DNA of 64,000 nt from Thalassotalea ponticola (GCF_041379045.1 NZ_CP166871.1:372001-436000); one strand, 5' to 3'; counted from the stretch's first letter, positions 26,693-36,853 are shown. Translations and numbers: made by a program. Notes: generated by a model not told the origin, from the sequence alone.

Positions 26693-29600
26693 ATGGTATC
26701 AATGATTGATGCGGCTATCGTTCGCGCCCGCTCGGTGCTGATGGTTTTTGCGCTGTTATTATTTAGTGGTATCTGGACCTACATCGACATTGCCAAAGAG
26801 TCGAATCCCGACATCACTATGCCACAAATTTACGTGTCGATTGTTCACGACGGTATTTCTCCCGAAGATGCCGAGCGCATGTTGGTTAGACCAATGGAGT
26901 TTGAGCTTAAGTCAATTGAAGGAATTGAGCATATGCGCGCAGTGGCTAGCGAAGGCCACGCCAGTATTACCCTCGAATTCGTACCGGGTTTTGATGCCAA
27001 ACAAGCCCTAGCTGACGTGCGCGATCGCGTTACCCTTGCCAAAGCAAAACTACCGAGTGAAAGTGAAGAACCCGTGGTTCGCGAAGTAACGATGGCCAAC
27101 ATGCAACCCGCGGTGACCATCTTTTTATCAGGCGCGGTAACCGAACGAGGGTTAATTGGCATAGCTCGCGATCTGCGCGATAAAATAGCCAGCATGGAGC
27201 AAGTGCTCGAAGTAGATATTGGCGGTGAGCGCGAAGATATGCTGGAGATCATCGTCGATCCGCTATTGATGGAAAGTTACGCATTAGATCAGGCGGATAT
27301 CTTCAGTCGCGTATCACGCAGTAACCGATTGGTACCGGCGGGTACTCTAGACACAGGCAAAGGTCGTTTTGCGGTGAAGGTACCTTCGGTGTTTGAAGAT
27401 ATCACCGACCTGTTACAGATGCCGATCAAAGTAGACGGCGATCGCGTGGTCACTTTTGCCGACATTGCCATTGTTCGTCGAGCCTATAAAGACGCGACCA
27501 GTTATGCGCGTTTTAACGGTGAACGCGCGATTTCAATTGAAGTGAAAAAACGACCCGGTGAAAACATTATCGAAACGGTTGATCGCGTCAAGCAACTGGT
27601 TGCAGAGCAACGCAAATCTTGGCCCGAACACATTGATGTTGACTATACCGGCGATCAATCTCGTTTTGTCAAAGACGTGTTAACTGATCTGCAGAACAAT
27701 GTTATATCGGCGGTAGTTTTGGTGATCATTGTCATCATTGCCGCATTAGGTGCGCGAACCGCCAGTTTAGTTGCGTTGGCGATACCCGGCTCTTTTCTAA
27801 CCGGCGTGTTGGCATTGTCGATGTTAGGGTTAACGGTCAATATCGTGGTCTTATTCGGCCTGATTATGTCTGTCGGTATGCTCGTTGACGGGGCGATTGT
27901 AGTGACCGAATTTGCCGATCGGCAAATGAATGAAGGGGTCCCTAAACAGCAAGCCTACAGCAAAGCTGCAAAGCGCATGGCGTGGCCGATCATCAACTCT
28001 ACGGCGACCACATTAGCGGCATTTGCGCCATTGTTGTTTTGGCCGGGCATGATGGGTGAGTTTATGAAGTACTTGCCAATTACCTTAATTTGCGTGTTGT
28101 TGGCCTCGTTGTTTATGGCGCTGGTATTTATTCCGACAATGGGCGCAATGTGGGGCAAAGCGCGCTATATTAGCGAGCGACAAAGACAGTATTTAACGCA
28201 AAGTGAAGACGGCGATATTACGCAATTACCTGGCTTTAGCGGTAAATACGTGCGCTTGCTCGAGCAAGCGATATCCTATCCAAAAACGATATTAGCACTA
28301 ACGCTTCTATTCGCACTAGGTGTGTTTACTAATTACCATTCTTCCCAACTCGGAACAGAGTTCTTCCCGACGATTGAACCGGATGGTATCAATTTAATTG
28401 TGCGCTCATACGGCGATTTATCGATTGATGAAAAAGACGACATTATGCGAGAAGTCGAGCGTCGAATTCTCGATATAGAAGGTCTCAAATCGGTGTACAC
28501 CCGGGTAGGGGGAAACGACGCTAATACCATTGGTCGCTTGCGTCTCAACTTGCTCAATTGGCAGCAGCGCAAATCAGCCAGTGAGTTGGTGGATATCATT
28601 CACCAACGCGTTGATGACTACGCTGGCGTGCAAGTTGAAGTGCGCAAAGACAACATGGGGCCACAACAAGGTAAAGATGTAACCTTAGAGCTGTCGTCGC
28701 GTTACCCTGATTTGTTGCAAGATGCGGTGCGTAAAGTGGCCCGTTATATGGACCACAGTGATGCATTTATCAATATTGAAGACGGTGCTTCCAAGCCCGG
28801 AATAGAGTGGCAGTTAAAAGTAAACCGCACCTTGGCTGCCTCATTTGATGCCGATGCATCACTGTTAGGTACTTCGGTACAAATGGTGACCAATGGCGTT
28901 AAGATTGGCGAGTATCGACCGGATGATGTGGATGATGAGGTCGATATTCGCGTGCGTTTCCCAGCTGAACAACGAAGTATTAGCAAGCTCGAGCAATTGA
29001 GATTAAAAACTGACCATGGTTTAGTGCCAGTGACCAATTTTGTTGAACAGTCAGCTGCGCAAAAGGTCGATAGCATTTACCGCATTGACTCGCGCCGCGT
29101 TGTCACCGTATCAGCTGATTTAGCTGACTCGGTTAGTTTGTCGAATCAATTAGAGCAATTGCAACACGACTTACAGCAACTGGATATTGACTGGCTTAAC
29201 GTGACGGTTAAGGTAACCGGTGAAAACGAAGATCAGCAAGAGTCACAGCAGTTTTTGAGCTACGCATTTACGGTTGCACTGTTTATTATTGGTATCATTC
29301 TGGTAAGCCAATTCAACAGCTTCTATCAATCGGCATTGATTTTATCTGCCGTATTGTTGTCGACCGTCGGTGTTTTTTTCGCATTATTGATAGGCCAACA
29401 ACCATTTGGCATTGTGATGTCTGGTTTAGGAGTGATCGCGTTGGCGGGCATTGTCGTTAACAACAACATCGTACTGATCGACACCTACAATGTCCTGCGC
29501 CAACAGGGACGACCGGCTAAAGATGCTATATTGCGCACCGGCTTACAGCGTCTTCGCCCTGTACTATTGACCACGGTCACCACTGTATTGGGACTGCTGC

Positions 29601-29827
29601 CGATGGTGATGCAGGTCAATATCGATTTTATTTCGCGCAATGTCACTATTGGTGCCCCGTCAACTCAGTGGTGGGCACAATTGGCAACGGCGGTGGTCGG
29701 AGGGTTGACGTTTGCAACGGTATTAACCTTAATCTTAACGCCTTGTTTACTCGCACTTCGCGACTATCGAGAGCAACCACACTCTAACGCAACCTGGCAG
29801 CCAGCCCCTGCGTACGAAGAAATTTAA
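26693..29827 (+). CDS. RND-family efflux pump, inner-membrane permease
   Basis: A 1044-residue protein with the AcrB-like plan: TM1, a large periplasmic loop, TM2-6, a mid-protein repeat, a second periplasmic loop, TM8-12. It should use the proton gradient to expel compounds. The TM4 relay reads MLVDGAIVV, with D399 and then G400, where AcrB has two Asp. TM10 reads GIVVNNNIVLI (N923-N925), where AcrB has Lys940. The ATG at 26693 directly follows the adaptor stop; a second ATG three codons later (26702) is also possible. Substrates cannot be predicted. Confidence 0.92.
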   Translation: MVSMIDAAIVRARSVLMVFALLLFSGIWTYIDIAKESNPDITMPQIYVSIVHDGISPEDAERMLVRPMEFELKSIEGIEHMRAVASEGHASITLEFVPGFDAKQALADVRDRVTLAKAKLPSESEEPVVREVTMANMQPAVTIFLSGAVTERGLIGIARDLRDKIASMEQVLEVDIGGEREDMLEIIVDPLLMESYALDQADIFSRVSRSNRLVPAGTLDTGKGRFAVKVPSVFEDITDLLQMPIKVDGDRVVTFADIAIVRRAYKDATSYARFNGERAISIEVKKRPGENIIETVDRVKQLVAEQRKSWPEHIDVDYTGDQSRFVKDVLTDLQNNVISAVVLVIIVIIAALGARTASLVALAIPGSFLTGVLALSMLGLTVNIVVLFGLIMSVGMLVDGAIVVTEFADRQMNEGVPKQQAYSKAAKRMAWPIINSTATTLAAFAPLLFWPGMMGEFMKYLPITLICVLLASLFMALVFIPTMGAMWGKARYISERQRQYLTQSEDGDITQLPGFSGKYVRLLEQAISYPKTILALTLLFALGVFTNYHSSQLGTEFFPTIEPDGINLIVRSYGDLSIDEKDDIMREVERRILDIEGLKSVYTRVGGNDANTIGRLRLNLLNWQQRKSASELVDIIHQRVDDYAGVQVEVRKDNMGPQQGKDVTLELSSRYPDLLQDAVRKVARYMDHSDAFINIEDGASKPGIEWQLKVNRTLAASFDADASLLGTSVQMVTNGVKIGEYRPDDVDDEVDIRVRFPAEQRSISKLEQLRLKTDHGLVPVTNFVEQSAAQKVDSIYRIDSRRVVTVSADLADSVSLSNQLEQLQHDLQQLDIDWLNVTVKVTGENEDQQESQQFLSYAFTVALFIIGIILVSQFNSFYQSALILSAVLLSTVGVFFALLIGQQPFGIVMSGLGVIALAGIVVNNNIVLIDTYNVLRQQGRPAKDAILRTGLQRLRPVLLTTVTTVLGLLPMVMQVNIDFISRNVTIGAPSTQWWAQLATAVVGGLTFATVLTLILTPCLLALRDYREQPHSNATWQPAPAYEEI

Positions 29828-29903
29828 GTAAGTGCCGTATGTTAATCGCCAAATACGTTGCCCTTGACCAACTAATAAATAAAGAACTCACTTAGGAATA
29901 ACC

Positions 29904-31316
29904 ATGATCAAAACAGCTTTTCAAACCAGTGTGTTGTTATTGACAACTCTGGCAACAACCGTCTTTGCCAGCGAATCATCGGTGCTCACGAAAGCGCAGC
30001 GAGCAGAGTTACAGCAATTGACGACAACAGCATCAACCTCGGATTTGTCCTATCAAATCGTCGAGTCGTTAACCACCGAAGTCGGTGCGCGTATGATCGG
30101 CACAGAAGGCGATAAACGCGCGATTAAATGGGCTGTAGACAAAATGAATGCGCTGGGCTTTGACAAGGTTTGGACCGAGGAAGTGGCACATTTTCAGTGG
30201 ATTCGAGGAGATGTTGAAGCAAAAATTACCGCCCCATTTCCACAGCCAATCAAGGCTATTGCTTTAGGGGAAAGCGTTGGCACCGGTGAACAGGGCATCG
30301 AAGCCGACGTTGTGCACTTTGCCACGTTAGCTGATTTAGAGGCTGCCGATGCGACGCGCGTTGACGGTAAAATTGTTTTCGTTTCATATCGAATGGAGCG
30401 TTTAAAAACCGGACGAGGTTACGGTAAGGCCGTGGGAGCGCGTGTTCGCGGTGCCAGTGTTGCCGCCGAAAAAGGGGCCGTTGGTTTTATCATGCGCTCG
30501 GTTGGCACGGCAAACAATCGCTTGGCTCACACTGGTATCACTCGATACCAGAACGATGAGAGACGCATTCCAGCAGTGGCTTTGTCCAACCCCGACGCTG
30601 ACCTTTTGATCAATCAATTAAAACGCAATAAACCGGTGCGCTTTTTCTTGAAGGTGACCGCTATGCGCAACGAAGTGGTCACCGTTAAAGGCGCCAATGT
30701 TATCGGGGAAATTACCGGTTCTCAATGGCCTGAGCAAATTGTCGCCTTAGGTGCGCATCTCGATAGTTGGGATGTTGGTACCGGCGCAATTGATGACGGG
30801 CTAGGTGTGGGTATGGTGATGGCAACAGCTGCCCACATCGGTCAACTGGACAAGCGACCTAAGCGCACCATTCGGGTAATTTTGTTTGCCGGTGAGGAAG
30901 TCGGTTTACTCGGTGCCAAGCAATATCTCATTGATCACCAAGCTACGCTCAAAGATCACGTTATTGCCGCCGAATGGGATTTTGGCTTAGGTAAGATTTA
31001 TTCAATGCAGGCAAATGTGGCTGAACCAGCAATACCAGCCATCGACGAGTTGGCCAGTTACTTAGCGCCATTAGGTGTGGCGTACAACACCGCTAACCAA
31101 GGGCGTGGTCAATCGGACATGGGATTGATCACCGACCAAGGTGTTCCTGCCATGAATTTCACTCCAGATGGTCTGCGCTACTTTGACATTCACCACACTG
31201 AAAACGATACACTAGACAAAGTCGTACCTGAAGACTTACAGCAGAATACCGCTGTTTACACTATTTTCGCCTATTTTGCGGCGCAAGCAGATGTTGAGTT
31301 TAGAAAAGCCAATTAA
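29904..31316 (+). CDS. Secreted M28-family metallopeptidase
   Basis: A 470-residue precursor with an N-terminal signal peptide (cleavage likely after ATTVFA, residue 22). A PA-like insert (about 130-240) sits within the enzyme. The M28 di-zinc site is visible: His and Asp in GAHLDSWDVGTGAIDDG, a Glu-Glu pair in LFAGEEVGLLG, Asp in EWDFG, and the final His in YFDIHHTENDTLD. It resembles plasma glutamate carboxypeptidase (carboxypeptidase Q)-like enzymes and probably trims peptides in the periplasm or medium. The ATG is preceded by TTAGGAA. A terminator follows, so it is likely monocistronic. Confidence 0.9.
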   Translation: MIKTAFQTSVLLLTTLATTVFASESSVLTKAQRAELQQLTTTASTSDLSYQIVESLTTEVGARMIGTEGDKRAIKWAVDKMNALGFDKVWTEEVAHFQWIRGDVEAKITAPFPQPIKAIALGESVGTGEQGIEADVVHFATLADLEAADATRVDGKIVFVSYRMERLKTGRGYGKAVGARVRGASVAAEKGAVGFIMRSVGTANNRLAHTGITRYQNDERRIPAVALSNPDADLLINQLKRNKPVRFFLKVTAMRNEVVTVKGANVIGEITGSQWPEQIVALGAHLDSWDVGTGAIDDGLGVGMVMATAAHIGQLDKRPKRTIRVILFAGEEVGLLGAKQYLIDHQATLKDHVIAAEWDFGLGKIYSMQANVAEPAIPAIDELASYLAPLGVAYNTANQGRGQSDMGLITDQGVPAMNFTPDGLRYFDIHHTENDTLDKVVPEDLQQNTAVYTIFAYFAAQADVEFRKAN

Positions 31317-31346
31317 ACTTAACGAAACCATTTACAGTAATTGAAT

Positions 31347-31375
31347 AAAAAGCCAATATGATTATTGGCTTTTTA
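31347..31375 (+). terminator. Rho-independent terminator of the M28 peptidase gene
   Basis: AAAAAGCCAATA and TATTGGCTTTTT pair around a TGAT loop, followed by ATTTTTT. Confidence 0.9.
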
Positions 31376-31447
31376 TTTTTTGTCTGTTTGATAGCAAAAT
31401 CCTTTGTAAATTATAGAGATAAAAAACTACAACGAGGGGAGTAGTAG

Positions 31448-32353
31448 GTGGGAAATCGTAAATTTATAGCAAGTGGTCTGTTGGTAAAGCGCGTGTGCGC
31501 GTCGTTAATAACACTGTCACTGTGCTCTGTCGCCGTGTTTGCCAACGCCAAATCACCGGTTTGGAAAGTAACTAAAGGTGAACAATCAGTCTACCTAGGG
31601 GGCACTGTACACGTGTTGGCACAAGCCGATTATCCATTGCCTAAAGCCTTTGATAAGGCTTACCAACAAGCTGATGTATTGGTGCTTGAAATGGACATGA
31701 AGCAAACCCAAACACTGGCGTTTCAACAGGCGATGCTAACCAAAATGACCTTTCAAGACGGGCGAACATACGAAGATGTGTTACGCCCAGAAACCGTTTC
31801 TCGGCTCAACAATTACTTAACTGAACGTCAGTTACCGATTGCCCAATTTAAGAAGTTTAAGCCGTCGATGCTATCAATAACCTTAACCATGTTAGAAATG
31901 CAACGCTTAGGTATTGGTGGTACTGGGGTTGATATGTACTACAATGCGCTTGGGGAAAATGACAACAAAGACTTTGTCTTTTTAGAACAGGGCGAAGAGC
32001 AAGTCGACTTTTTGGCAAAACTGGGGGCTGGCTACGAAGATGAATTCATCAATTATACGCTTGATGATATTAATCGCCTCGGCCAAGTGATGAGCGAGAT
32101 GAAACAGGCGTGGCGTACTGGCCAATCAAAGGCGCTTTTTGACCTGGCTGCAAAAGACTGGCGAGATACGTTTCCGGCGTCTTATCAGTCGCTTATTGTG
32201 CAGCGTAATCACAATTGGATAGACGACATTGAAAGTTATTTTAACAGTGATGAAGTCGAGTTGGTGTTGGTCGGCGCATTGCACTTGGTGGGTCCAGACG
32301 GGGTTCTAAATATGTTACGCGCTAAAGGTTATACGATTGAGCAGTTACCTTAA
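31448..32353 (+). CDS. TraB/GumN family protein
   Basis: About 301 residues. A hydrophobic N-terminal segment resembles a signal peptide (residues 12-34, ending VFANA). It carries the TraB/GumN hallmarks: the N-terminal LGGTVHVL motif, a central ADVLVLEMDM segment, and the C-terminal LVGALHLVGPDGVLNMLRAKGY with conserved Gly and His. The family has been compared with Tiki-type metalloproteases, but its bacterial function is not established. The start is GTG (31448), with GAGGGGA seven bases upstream. Confidence 0.88.
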   Translation: MGNRKFIASGLLVKRVCASLITLSLCSVAVFANAKSPVWKVTKGEQSVYLGGTVHVLAQADYPLPKAFDKAYQQADVLVLEMDMKQTQTLAFQQAMLTKMTFQDGRTYEDVLRPETVSRLNNYLTERQLPIAQFKKFKPSMLSITLTMLEMQRLGIGGTGVDMYYNALGENDNKDFVFLEQGEEQVDFLAKLGAGYEDEFINYTLDDINRLGQVMSEMKQAWRTGQSKALFDLAAKDWRDTFPASYQSLIVQRNHNWIDDIESYFNSDEVELVLVGALHLVGPDGVLNMLRAKGYTIEQLP

Positions 32354-32386
32354 CTGAGCGCGTCTACTGACTCACTGTTATTGACA

Positions 32387-32417
32387 TAAAAGCTCAAGTT
32401 AGCAACTTGAGCTTTTA
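32387..32417. terminator. Bidirectional terminator between the TraB/GumN gene and cytochrome b
   Basis: TAAAAGCTCAAGTT and AACTTGAGCTTTTA pair perfectly around an AGC loop. A-rich and T-rich flanks allow use by both convergent genes. Confidence 0.85.
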
Positions 32418-32472
32418 TCTCTTTTGGCGTTCCTTCCTTGCATTTTCCCGCCATAATGCTCGCCTAGCCAGC

Positions 32473-33135
32473 TTAATAACTGCTCAAGTGTAAACCAAAA
32501 TAGGTACACAACAACGCACTAGCTAACCACAAACACAGCGGTGCAGTCGCTGATTTAAACTTGAGTTGGTCAGGGCTCGTTTGCGCAGGCATACGCTTTT
32601 TGCCAGTGATTATGGCTTTAATCACGTGATCACCACGTATGCTGTGGAATATGCCGGCCAAGGCGTGTAGCACAATGAGTCCCCACAGCAGGTTGATATT
32701 ACTCGAGTGGATGCTATCCATGTACGCGGTGACTGACTCACTCGCTAGAGCGTAAAACGGTCCTTCAGCAAACACATCATCAGTTGCAAATAAGCCACTG
32801 ATAAATTGCACAGCAAGCACGATAAGCAATGCCAACACCATGTAACCACTGACGGGGTTGTGACCACTATGGGGTTTGGCGACGAGGTTGGTACGCCATG
32901 CTTGAATCACTCGATAAGGATTGACGACAAAGTGGCTAAAGCGCGCAGTATCACTGCCGACAAAGCCCCAAATTATGCGAGCTAACCACAAGCTAGCCAA
33001 TGTAAAACCACTGACAAAATGAAGCTCAAAATCCGCTTGTTCAGCGCTATACCACAGAAGTGCGATGAGTATTAACTGGGCAATGTGGTAGATGCGAATG
33101 AAATTATCCCAGATGCGGATGGATGTGAACGACAT
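32473..33135 (-). CDS. Cytochrome b561-type membrane cytochrome
   Basis: A 220-residue protein with four main hydrophobic helices plus a C-terminal one. Histidines positioned for two heme b groups appear in helix 1 (RIYHIAQ), helix 2 (LHFVSGF) and helix 4 (VLHALAGIFHSIRG). The IWDNFIRIYH and ARIIWGFVG patterns match the bacterial cytochrome b561/Ni-hydrogenase b-type family. It would transfer electrons between quinol and a periplasmic partner. It lies 11 bases downstream of a gene for a soluble cytochrome b562-like protein, which may be that partner. Confidence 0.88.
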   Translation of the reverse strand: MSFTSIRIWDNFIRIYHIAQLILIALLWYSAEQADFELHFVSGFTLASLWLARIIWGFVGSDTARFSHFVVNPYRVIQAWRTNLVAKPHSGHNPVSGYMVLALLIVLAVQFISGLFATDDVFAEGPFYALASESVTAYMDSIHSSNINLLWGLIVLHALAGIFHSIRGDHVIKAIITGKKRMPAQTSPDQLKFKSATAPLCLWLASALLCTYFGLHLSSY

Positions 33136-33146
33136 GCCGTGTGTAC

Positions 33147-33578
33147 CTAGTCGTCACAATCGAGCTTAAAGGCTTTGTGACCTTTTTTAGCCACCTTGCC
33201 AATATTGGCCAGCGCCTGTTTTATCGCGTCACTGTCATTGGCGTTAATCAGTTCAGTGGTGGCCTGTTCAAGTGTTGCCATACCGCGCTGATATTGCTCA
33301 AATTTGCGTTTTTGCTCGGCGGTTAACTGGTTGTCGTCGCTGATCGATAGCGGCACTAACGAGTCGGTTTTACCGATGTTGCTTAGCAACTCCTCGGCAG
33401 CCTGTTTAACTTGTGCGGTATTCCCCGCTTTAAACGACTGCTTGATGGTCTTCATATTGTCTTTCATGTCATTCATAACAGCTGCAAGCTCAGTTTCACC
33501 GCACATGGGATGTGCTGCAAATGCTGACGACATGGTAGTTGCCGTTAATAGGCTGGCAACGAGTAGTGGTTTTATCAT
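33147..33578 (-). CDS. Cytochrome b562-like periplasmic protein
   Basis: A 143-residue precursor with a signal peptide (cleavage after AFAA, residue 22). The mature part is a four-helix bundle. By-eye alignment to E. coli cytochrome b562 places the axial Met at M35 (VMNDMKDNMKTI) and the axial His at H134 near the C-terminus (KKGHKAFKL). Two cysteines flank the bundle (C26 and C141), which could form a disulfide not present in the E. coli protein. It probably binds heme b non-covalently and shuttles electrons, likely with the membrane cytochrome encoded just downstream. Confidence 0.85.
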   Translation of the reverse strand: MIKPLLVASLLTATTMSSAFAAHPMCGETELAAVMNDMKDNMKTIKQSFKAGNTAQVKQAAEELLSNIGKTDSLVPLSISDDNQLTAEQKRKFEQYQRGMATLEQATTELINANDSDAIKQALANIGKVAKKGHKAFKLDCDD

Positions 33579-33706
33579 TGTTGTTATTCCCTTTGAAAGT
33601 ATGCTGAGTTAGTTAACATCGAACACAATAAATATCATGCTGTGAATAATAACTCACGTGTTATAGTAAGGTGGTATACTAATTAAAAAAATAGACAGAT
33701 TAAATA

Positions 33707-36073
33707 GTGAAATCAAAAGACCCAAATTTTAAACGCGAAGCGGAAAAATACGATAAGCCAGTAGCAAGTCGAGAGTATATTCTCAGCTTGCTTGAAAGCA
33801 GAGGCTATCCAATGTCTCTAGCGCAAATTATTAAAGCGCTAGACTATCGCGATGAGCAGCAAAAAATTGCCATCAAACGACGTTTGCGGGCAATGGAAAA
33901 CTCAGGTCAGTTAGTATTCACTAAGTTTAAGCAGTACGCCATTGCAAGCCAAAGCGAGATTATTACCGGTGAAGTAATCGGCCATCGCGATGGCTTCGGA
34001 TTTCTCAAACCGGATAATGGCGATAAAGACTTATACATCCCTTTCCATGAAATGCGAAACTTGTTGCACGGTGATGTGGTGGAAGCACGTGTCACCGCAA
34101 GCGATGACGCCAAGGGCCGACAAGAAGTTAAAGTATTGGACGTACTCGTACCGCGCAAGGAAAAGATCATCGGCCGAATCTTTGTCGAGCACTCTATTAG
34201 TACCGTGGTTCCAGAAGACGCGCGTATCAATCACGAAATCATCATTCCCAATGATAAACGCCTAGGCGCACGACACGGTCACATGGTAATTGTTGAACTG
34301 TTACAACGTCCCTCTAAGCGCAGTACTGCACTTGGTAAAGTGGTCGAGGTTCTCGGCGAGCACATGGCACCCGGTATGGAAGTGCAAGTAGCCTTGCATA
34401 CCCACGATATACCCCACACATGGCCGCAAGAATTACTCGATGAAATTGCGGATTTACAGCCTGACGTTGATGCGGCGGCCAAGCAAGGGCGTATTGATTT
34501 AACCGAACTGCCTCTGGTTACCATAGACGGCGAAGATGCCCGTGATTTTGACGATGCGGTTTACTGTAAACCGCAAGCCAACGGCGGTTGGCGACTGTGG
34601 GTGGCCATTGCCGATGTCAGTTACTACGTGCGACCTGGCACCGCTCTTGACGATGAGGCAATAAAACGCGGCAATTCGGTTTACTTTCCAAACCAAGTTA
34701 TTCCGATGTTGCCTGAAGTGCTATCCAACGGCTTGTGTTCGCTCAATCCCGATGTCGATCGACTGTGTATGGTGTGTGAAATGAACGTGACTGGCAGTGG
34801 CCAATTGGACGATGCGCGTTTTTACCCAGCATTGATGCGCTCGCATGCGCGATTCACCTATACCAAAGTGGCGGCGATTTTAGCTGGCGATGAAGAGTTG
34901 CGTGAGCAATACGCTGATCGCGTTGCCGACCTCGAACAACTGCATGCCATGTACCACGCGTTGGTTAGTGCCCGTCGCGATCGCGGGGCGATCGAATTTG
35001 AAACCGAAGAAGTGCGCTTTATTTATAATGCCCAACGCAAAATTGATTCGGTCGAGCCACTGGTGCGCAATGACGCTCATAAAATCATCGAAGAGTGTAT
35101 GATATTAGCCAACGTTGCTACGGCGAAATTTGTCGAACAGCATCATCAGCACGGTCTATTTCGAGTTCACGATAAACCCAACCCTGAAAAGTACAATAAT
35201 TTAATTAGCTACCTTGCGGAACTGGGTATCGAACTCAATAAAAAAGACGAACCAGAGCCACGCGATTTTGGCAGTATTACTGAGCGAGTTGCAGAGCGAC
35301 CGGATCGCGAATTGATTCAAACCATGATGCTACGCTCGATGAAACAAGCGGTCTATCAAGCGGAAAATATAGGCCATTTTGGCCTAGCGTTAGCTCAGTA
35401 TGCGCATTTTACCTCGCCTATTCGCCGTTACCCTGACTTGGTAATTCATCGCCTGATTAAGTCTGTACTTGAGCAACAACAAAGTGATGTGGTCAACGTT
35501 GGTTTTTACAGCTACGACGAGCAACAGCTGAGTGAGCTGGGCGAGCATTGTTCGATGACTGAGCGTCGAGCCGATGAAGCAACACGCGAAGTGGCAGATT
35601 GGCTTAAATGCGAGTTTATGCAAGATCACGTTGGCGATACGTTTACCGGCGTCATTGCCACGGTGACCAATTTTGGTTTTTTTGTTCGTCTACAAGATTT
35701 CCACATTGAAGGCTTGGTACACATTAGCTCACTTGGCAAAGACTTTTTTCAACACGATGAAGTGCGCATGTGCCTCGTTGGCGAAATGACCAAACAAACT
35801 TATCACGTTGGTGATATCATCAGTGTACAAGTCGCGGCAGTGAATTTAGAAGAGAAAAAGATCGACCTTGTCTTAGCTGGCGACAATGCGATTATTGAAC
35901 GCGCCGGAAAAAAACAACTTGCCAAGAGCAACCGCAAGTCGGCTAAATCCGCAAATGAGCGAGCGAGCAAAGCCTCTAAGCGCAAAACCAAAGCCGGTGC
36001 TAAAAGTGCCACTAAGGCGCGCCCTGGCAAAAACCAGCGAGCTCGCAATAAAACCAAAAAACGTAATAAGTAA
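33707..36073 (+). CDS. rnr: Ribonuclease R
   Basis: A 3'-5' exoribonuclease that degrades structured RNA, 788 residues. An N-terminal helix-turn-helix (about residues 22-75) precedes two cold-shock domains and the RNB catalytic domain. The RNB domain carries the Mg2+ aspartates in DGEDARDFDDAVYC. An S1 domain (about 640-725) and a Lys/Arg/Ser/Ala-rich basic tail (about 735-788) follow. The start is GTG at 33707 with no strong ribosome-binding site visible. It is followed after 21 bases by rlmB, the usual gammaproteobacterial order. Confidence 0.96.
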   Translation: MKSKDPNFKREAEKYDKPVASREYILSLLESRGYPMSLAQIIKALDYRDEQQKIAIKRRLRAMENSGQLVFTKFKQYAIASQSEIITGEVIGHRDGFGFLKPDNGDKDLYIPFHEMRNLLHGDVVEARVTASDDAKGRQEVKVLDVLVPRKEKIIGRIFVEHSISTVVPEDARINHEIIIPNDKRLGARHGHMVIVELLQRPSKRSTALGKVVEVLGEHMAPGMEVQVALHTHDIPHTWPQELLDEIADLQPDVDAAAKQGRIDLTELPLVTIDGEDARDFDDAVYCKPQANGGWRLWVAIADVSYYVRPGTALDDEAIKRGNSVYFPNQVIPMLPEVLSNGLCSLNPDVDRLCMVCEMNVTGSGQLDDARFYPALMRSHARFTYTKVAAILAGDEELREQYADRVADLEQLHAMYHALVSARRDRGAIEFETEEVRFIYNAQRKIDSVEPLVRNDAHKIIEECMILANVATAKFVEQHHQHGLFRVHDKPNPEKYNNLISYLAELGIELNKKDEPEPRDFGSITERVAERPDRELIQTMMLRSMKQAVYQAENIGHFGLALAQYAHFTSPIRRYPDLVIHRLIKSVLEQQQSDVVNVGFYSYDEQQLSELGEHCSMTERRADEATREVADWLKCEFMQDHVGDTFTGVIATVTNFGFFVRLQDFHIEGLVHISSLGKDFFQHDEVRMCLVGEMTKQTYHVGDIISVQVAAVNLEEKKIDLVLAGDNAIIERAGKKQLAKSNRKSAKSANERASKASKRKTKAGAKSATKARPGKNQRARNKTKKRNK

Positions 36074-36094
36074 TAGTGAGAGACCAGACCTCCC

Positions 36095-36853
36095 ATGGCA
36101 AAACAAGATGAATTGATATTCGGTATTCATGCGGTTAACGCGTTGATTGAAAACGCACCGGAGCGCTTGATCGAAATTTGGTGTTTAAAAGGCCGAGAAG
36201 ATGAGCGCTTGCTGAATATCATTAATCAAGCGCGAAAATTCGGTATTGCAGTGCAATTTATGCACCGCAAAGCACTTGATGAAAAGAGCAAAGGTGAGCA
36301 ACACCAAGGGGTTATTGCCAAAGCGACACCGGGTAAAGTGTATGACGAGCGAGATCTCGATGATATCGTTGCCACGGCACAACGGTTGGGTAAAACACCA
36401 TTCTTATTGGTGTTAGACGGTGTGACTGATCCGCACAATTTGGGCGCCTGCTTGCGCAATGCCGATGCCGCTGGAGTACAGGCTATCGTCGTCCCCAAAG
36501 ACAATGCAGCGAAAATTACCGCTACGGTGCGCAAGGTGGCAGTTGGTGCCGCGGAAACCGTCCCCTTAGTGCAGGTAACGAATTTAGCGCGTGCACTAAA
36601 ACAGTTACAACAGCTTGGTATTTGGGTAGTAGGTACCGCAGGCGAAGCGGAGCAAAGTTTATACGACTGCCGCATGCATGGCCCGATGGCTCTGGTTATG
36701 GGAGCAGAGGGCAAGGGGATGCGTCGCTTAACCCGAGAAACCTGTGATGAATTGGTTAAACTACCCATGGCCGGCAGCGTATCGAGTTTGAATGTCGCAG
36801 TAGCATCTGGTATTTGTTTATTTGAGATTGTTCGCCAACGATTAGCGCAATAA
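36095..36853 (+). CDS. rlmB: 23S rRNA (guanosine-2'-O-)-methyltransferase RlmB
   Basis: A SPOUT-fold methyltransferase that makes Gm2251 in the 23S rRNA peptidyl-transferase centre. It is 252 residues. The N-terminal L30e-like substrate-binding domain (residues 1-75, [11 protein letters not shown]) precedes the SpoU domain. That domain has [21 protein letters not shown], then [13 protein letters not shown] and [16 protein letters not shown], which form the knotted SAM site. It is cotranscribed with rnr. Confidence 0.97.
   Translation: MAKQDELIFGIHAVNALIENAPERLIEIWCLKGREDERLLNIINQARKFGIAVQFMHRKALDEKSKGEQHQGVIAKATPGKVYDERDLDDIVATAQRLGKTPFLLVLDGVTDPHNLGACLRNADAAGVQAIVVPKDNAAKITATVRKVAVGAAETVPLVQVTNLARALKQLQQLGIWVVGTAGEAEQSLYDCRMHGPMALVMGAEGKGMRRLTRETCDELVKLPMAGSVSSLNVAVASGICLFEIVRQRLAQ

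Noticed and set aside
26845..27252. 135-codon open frame on the minus strand inside the RND pump gene
   Set aside because: It lies wholly within a well-supported gene, is Ser/Arg-rich low complexity, and has no recognisable motif.
35803..36096. Long open frames opposite the rnr C-terminus (also 35873-36130)
   Set aside because: They are mirror images of the Lys/Arg/Ala-rich RNase R tail and show no family features or ribosome-binding site.
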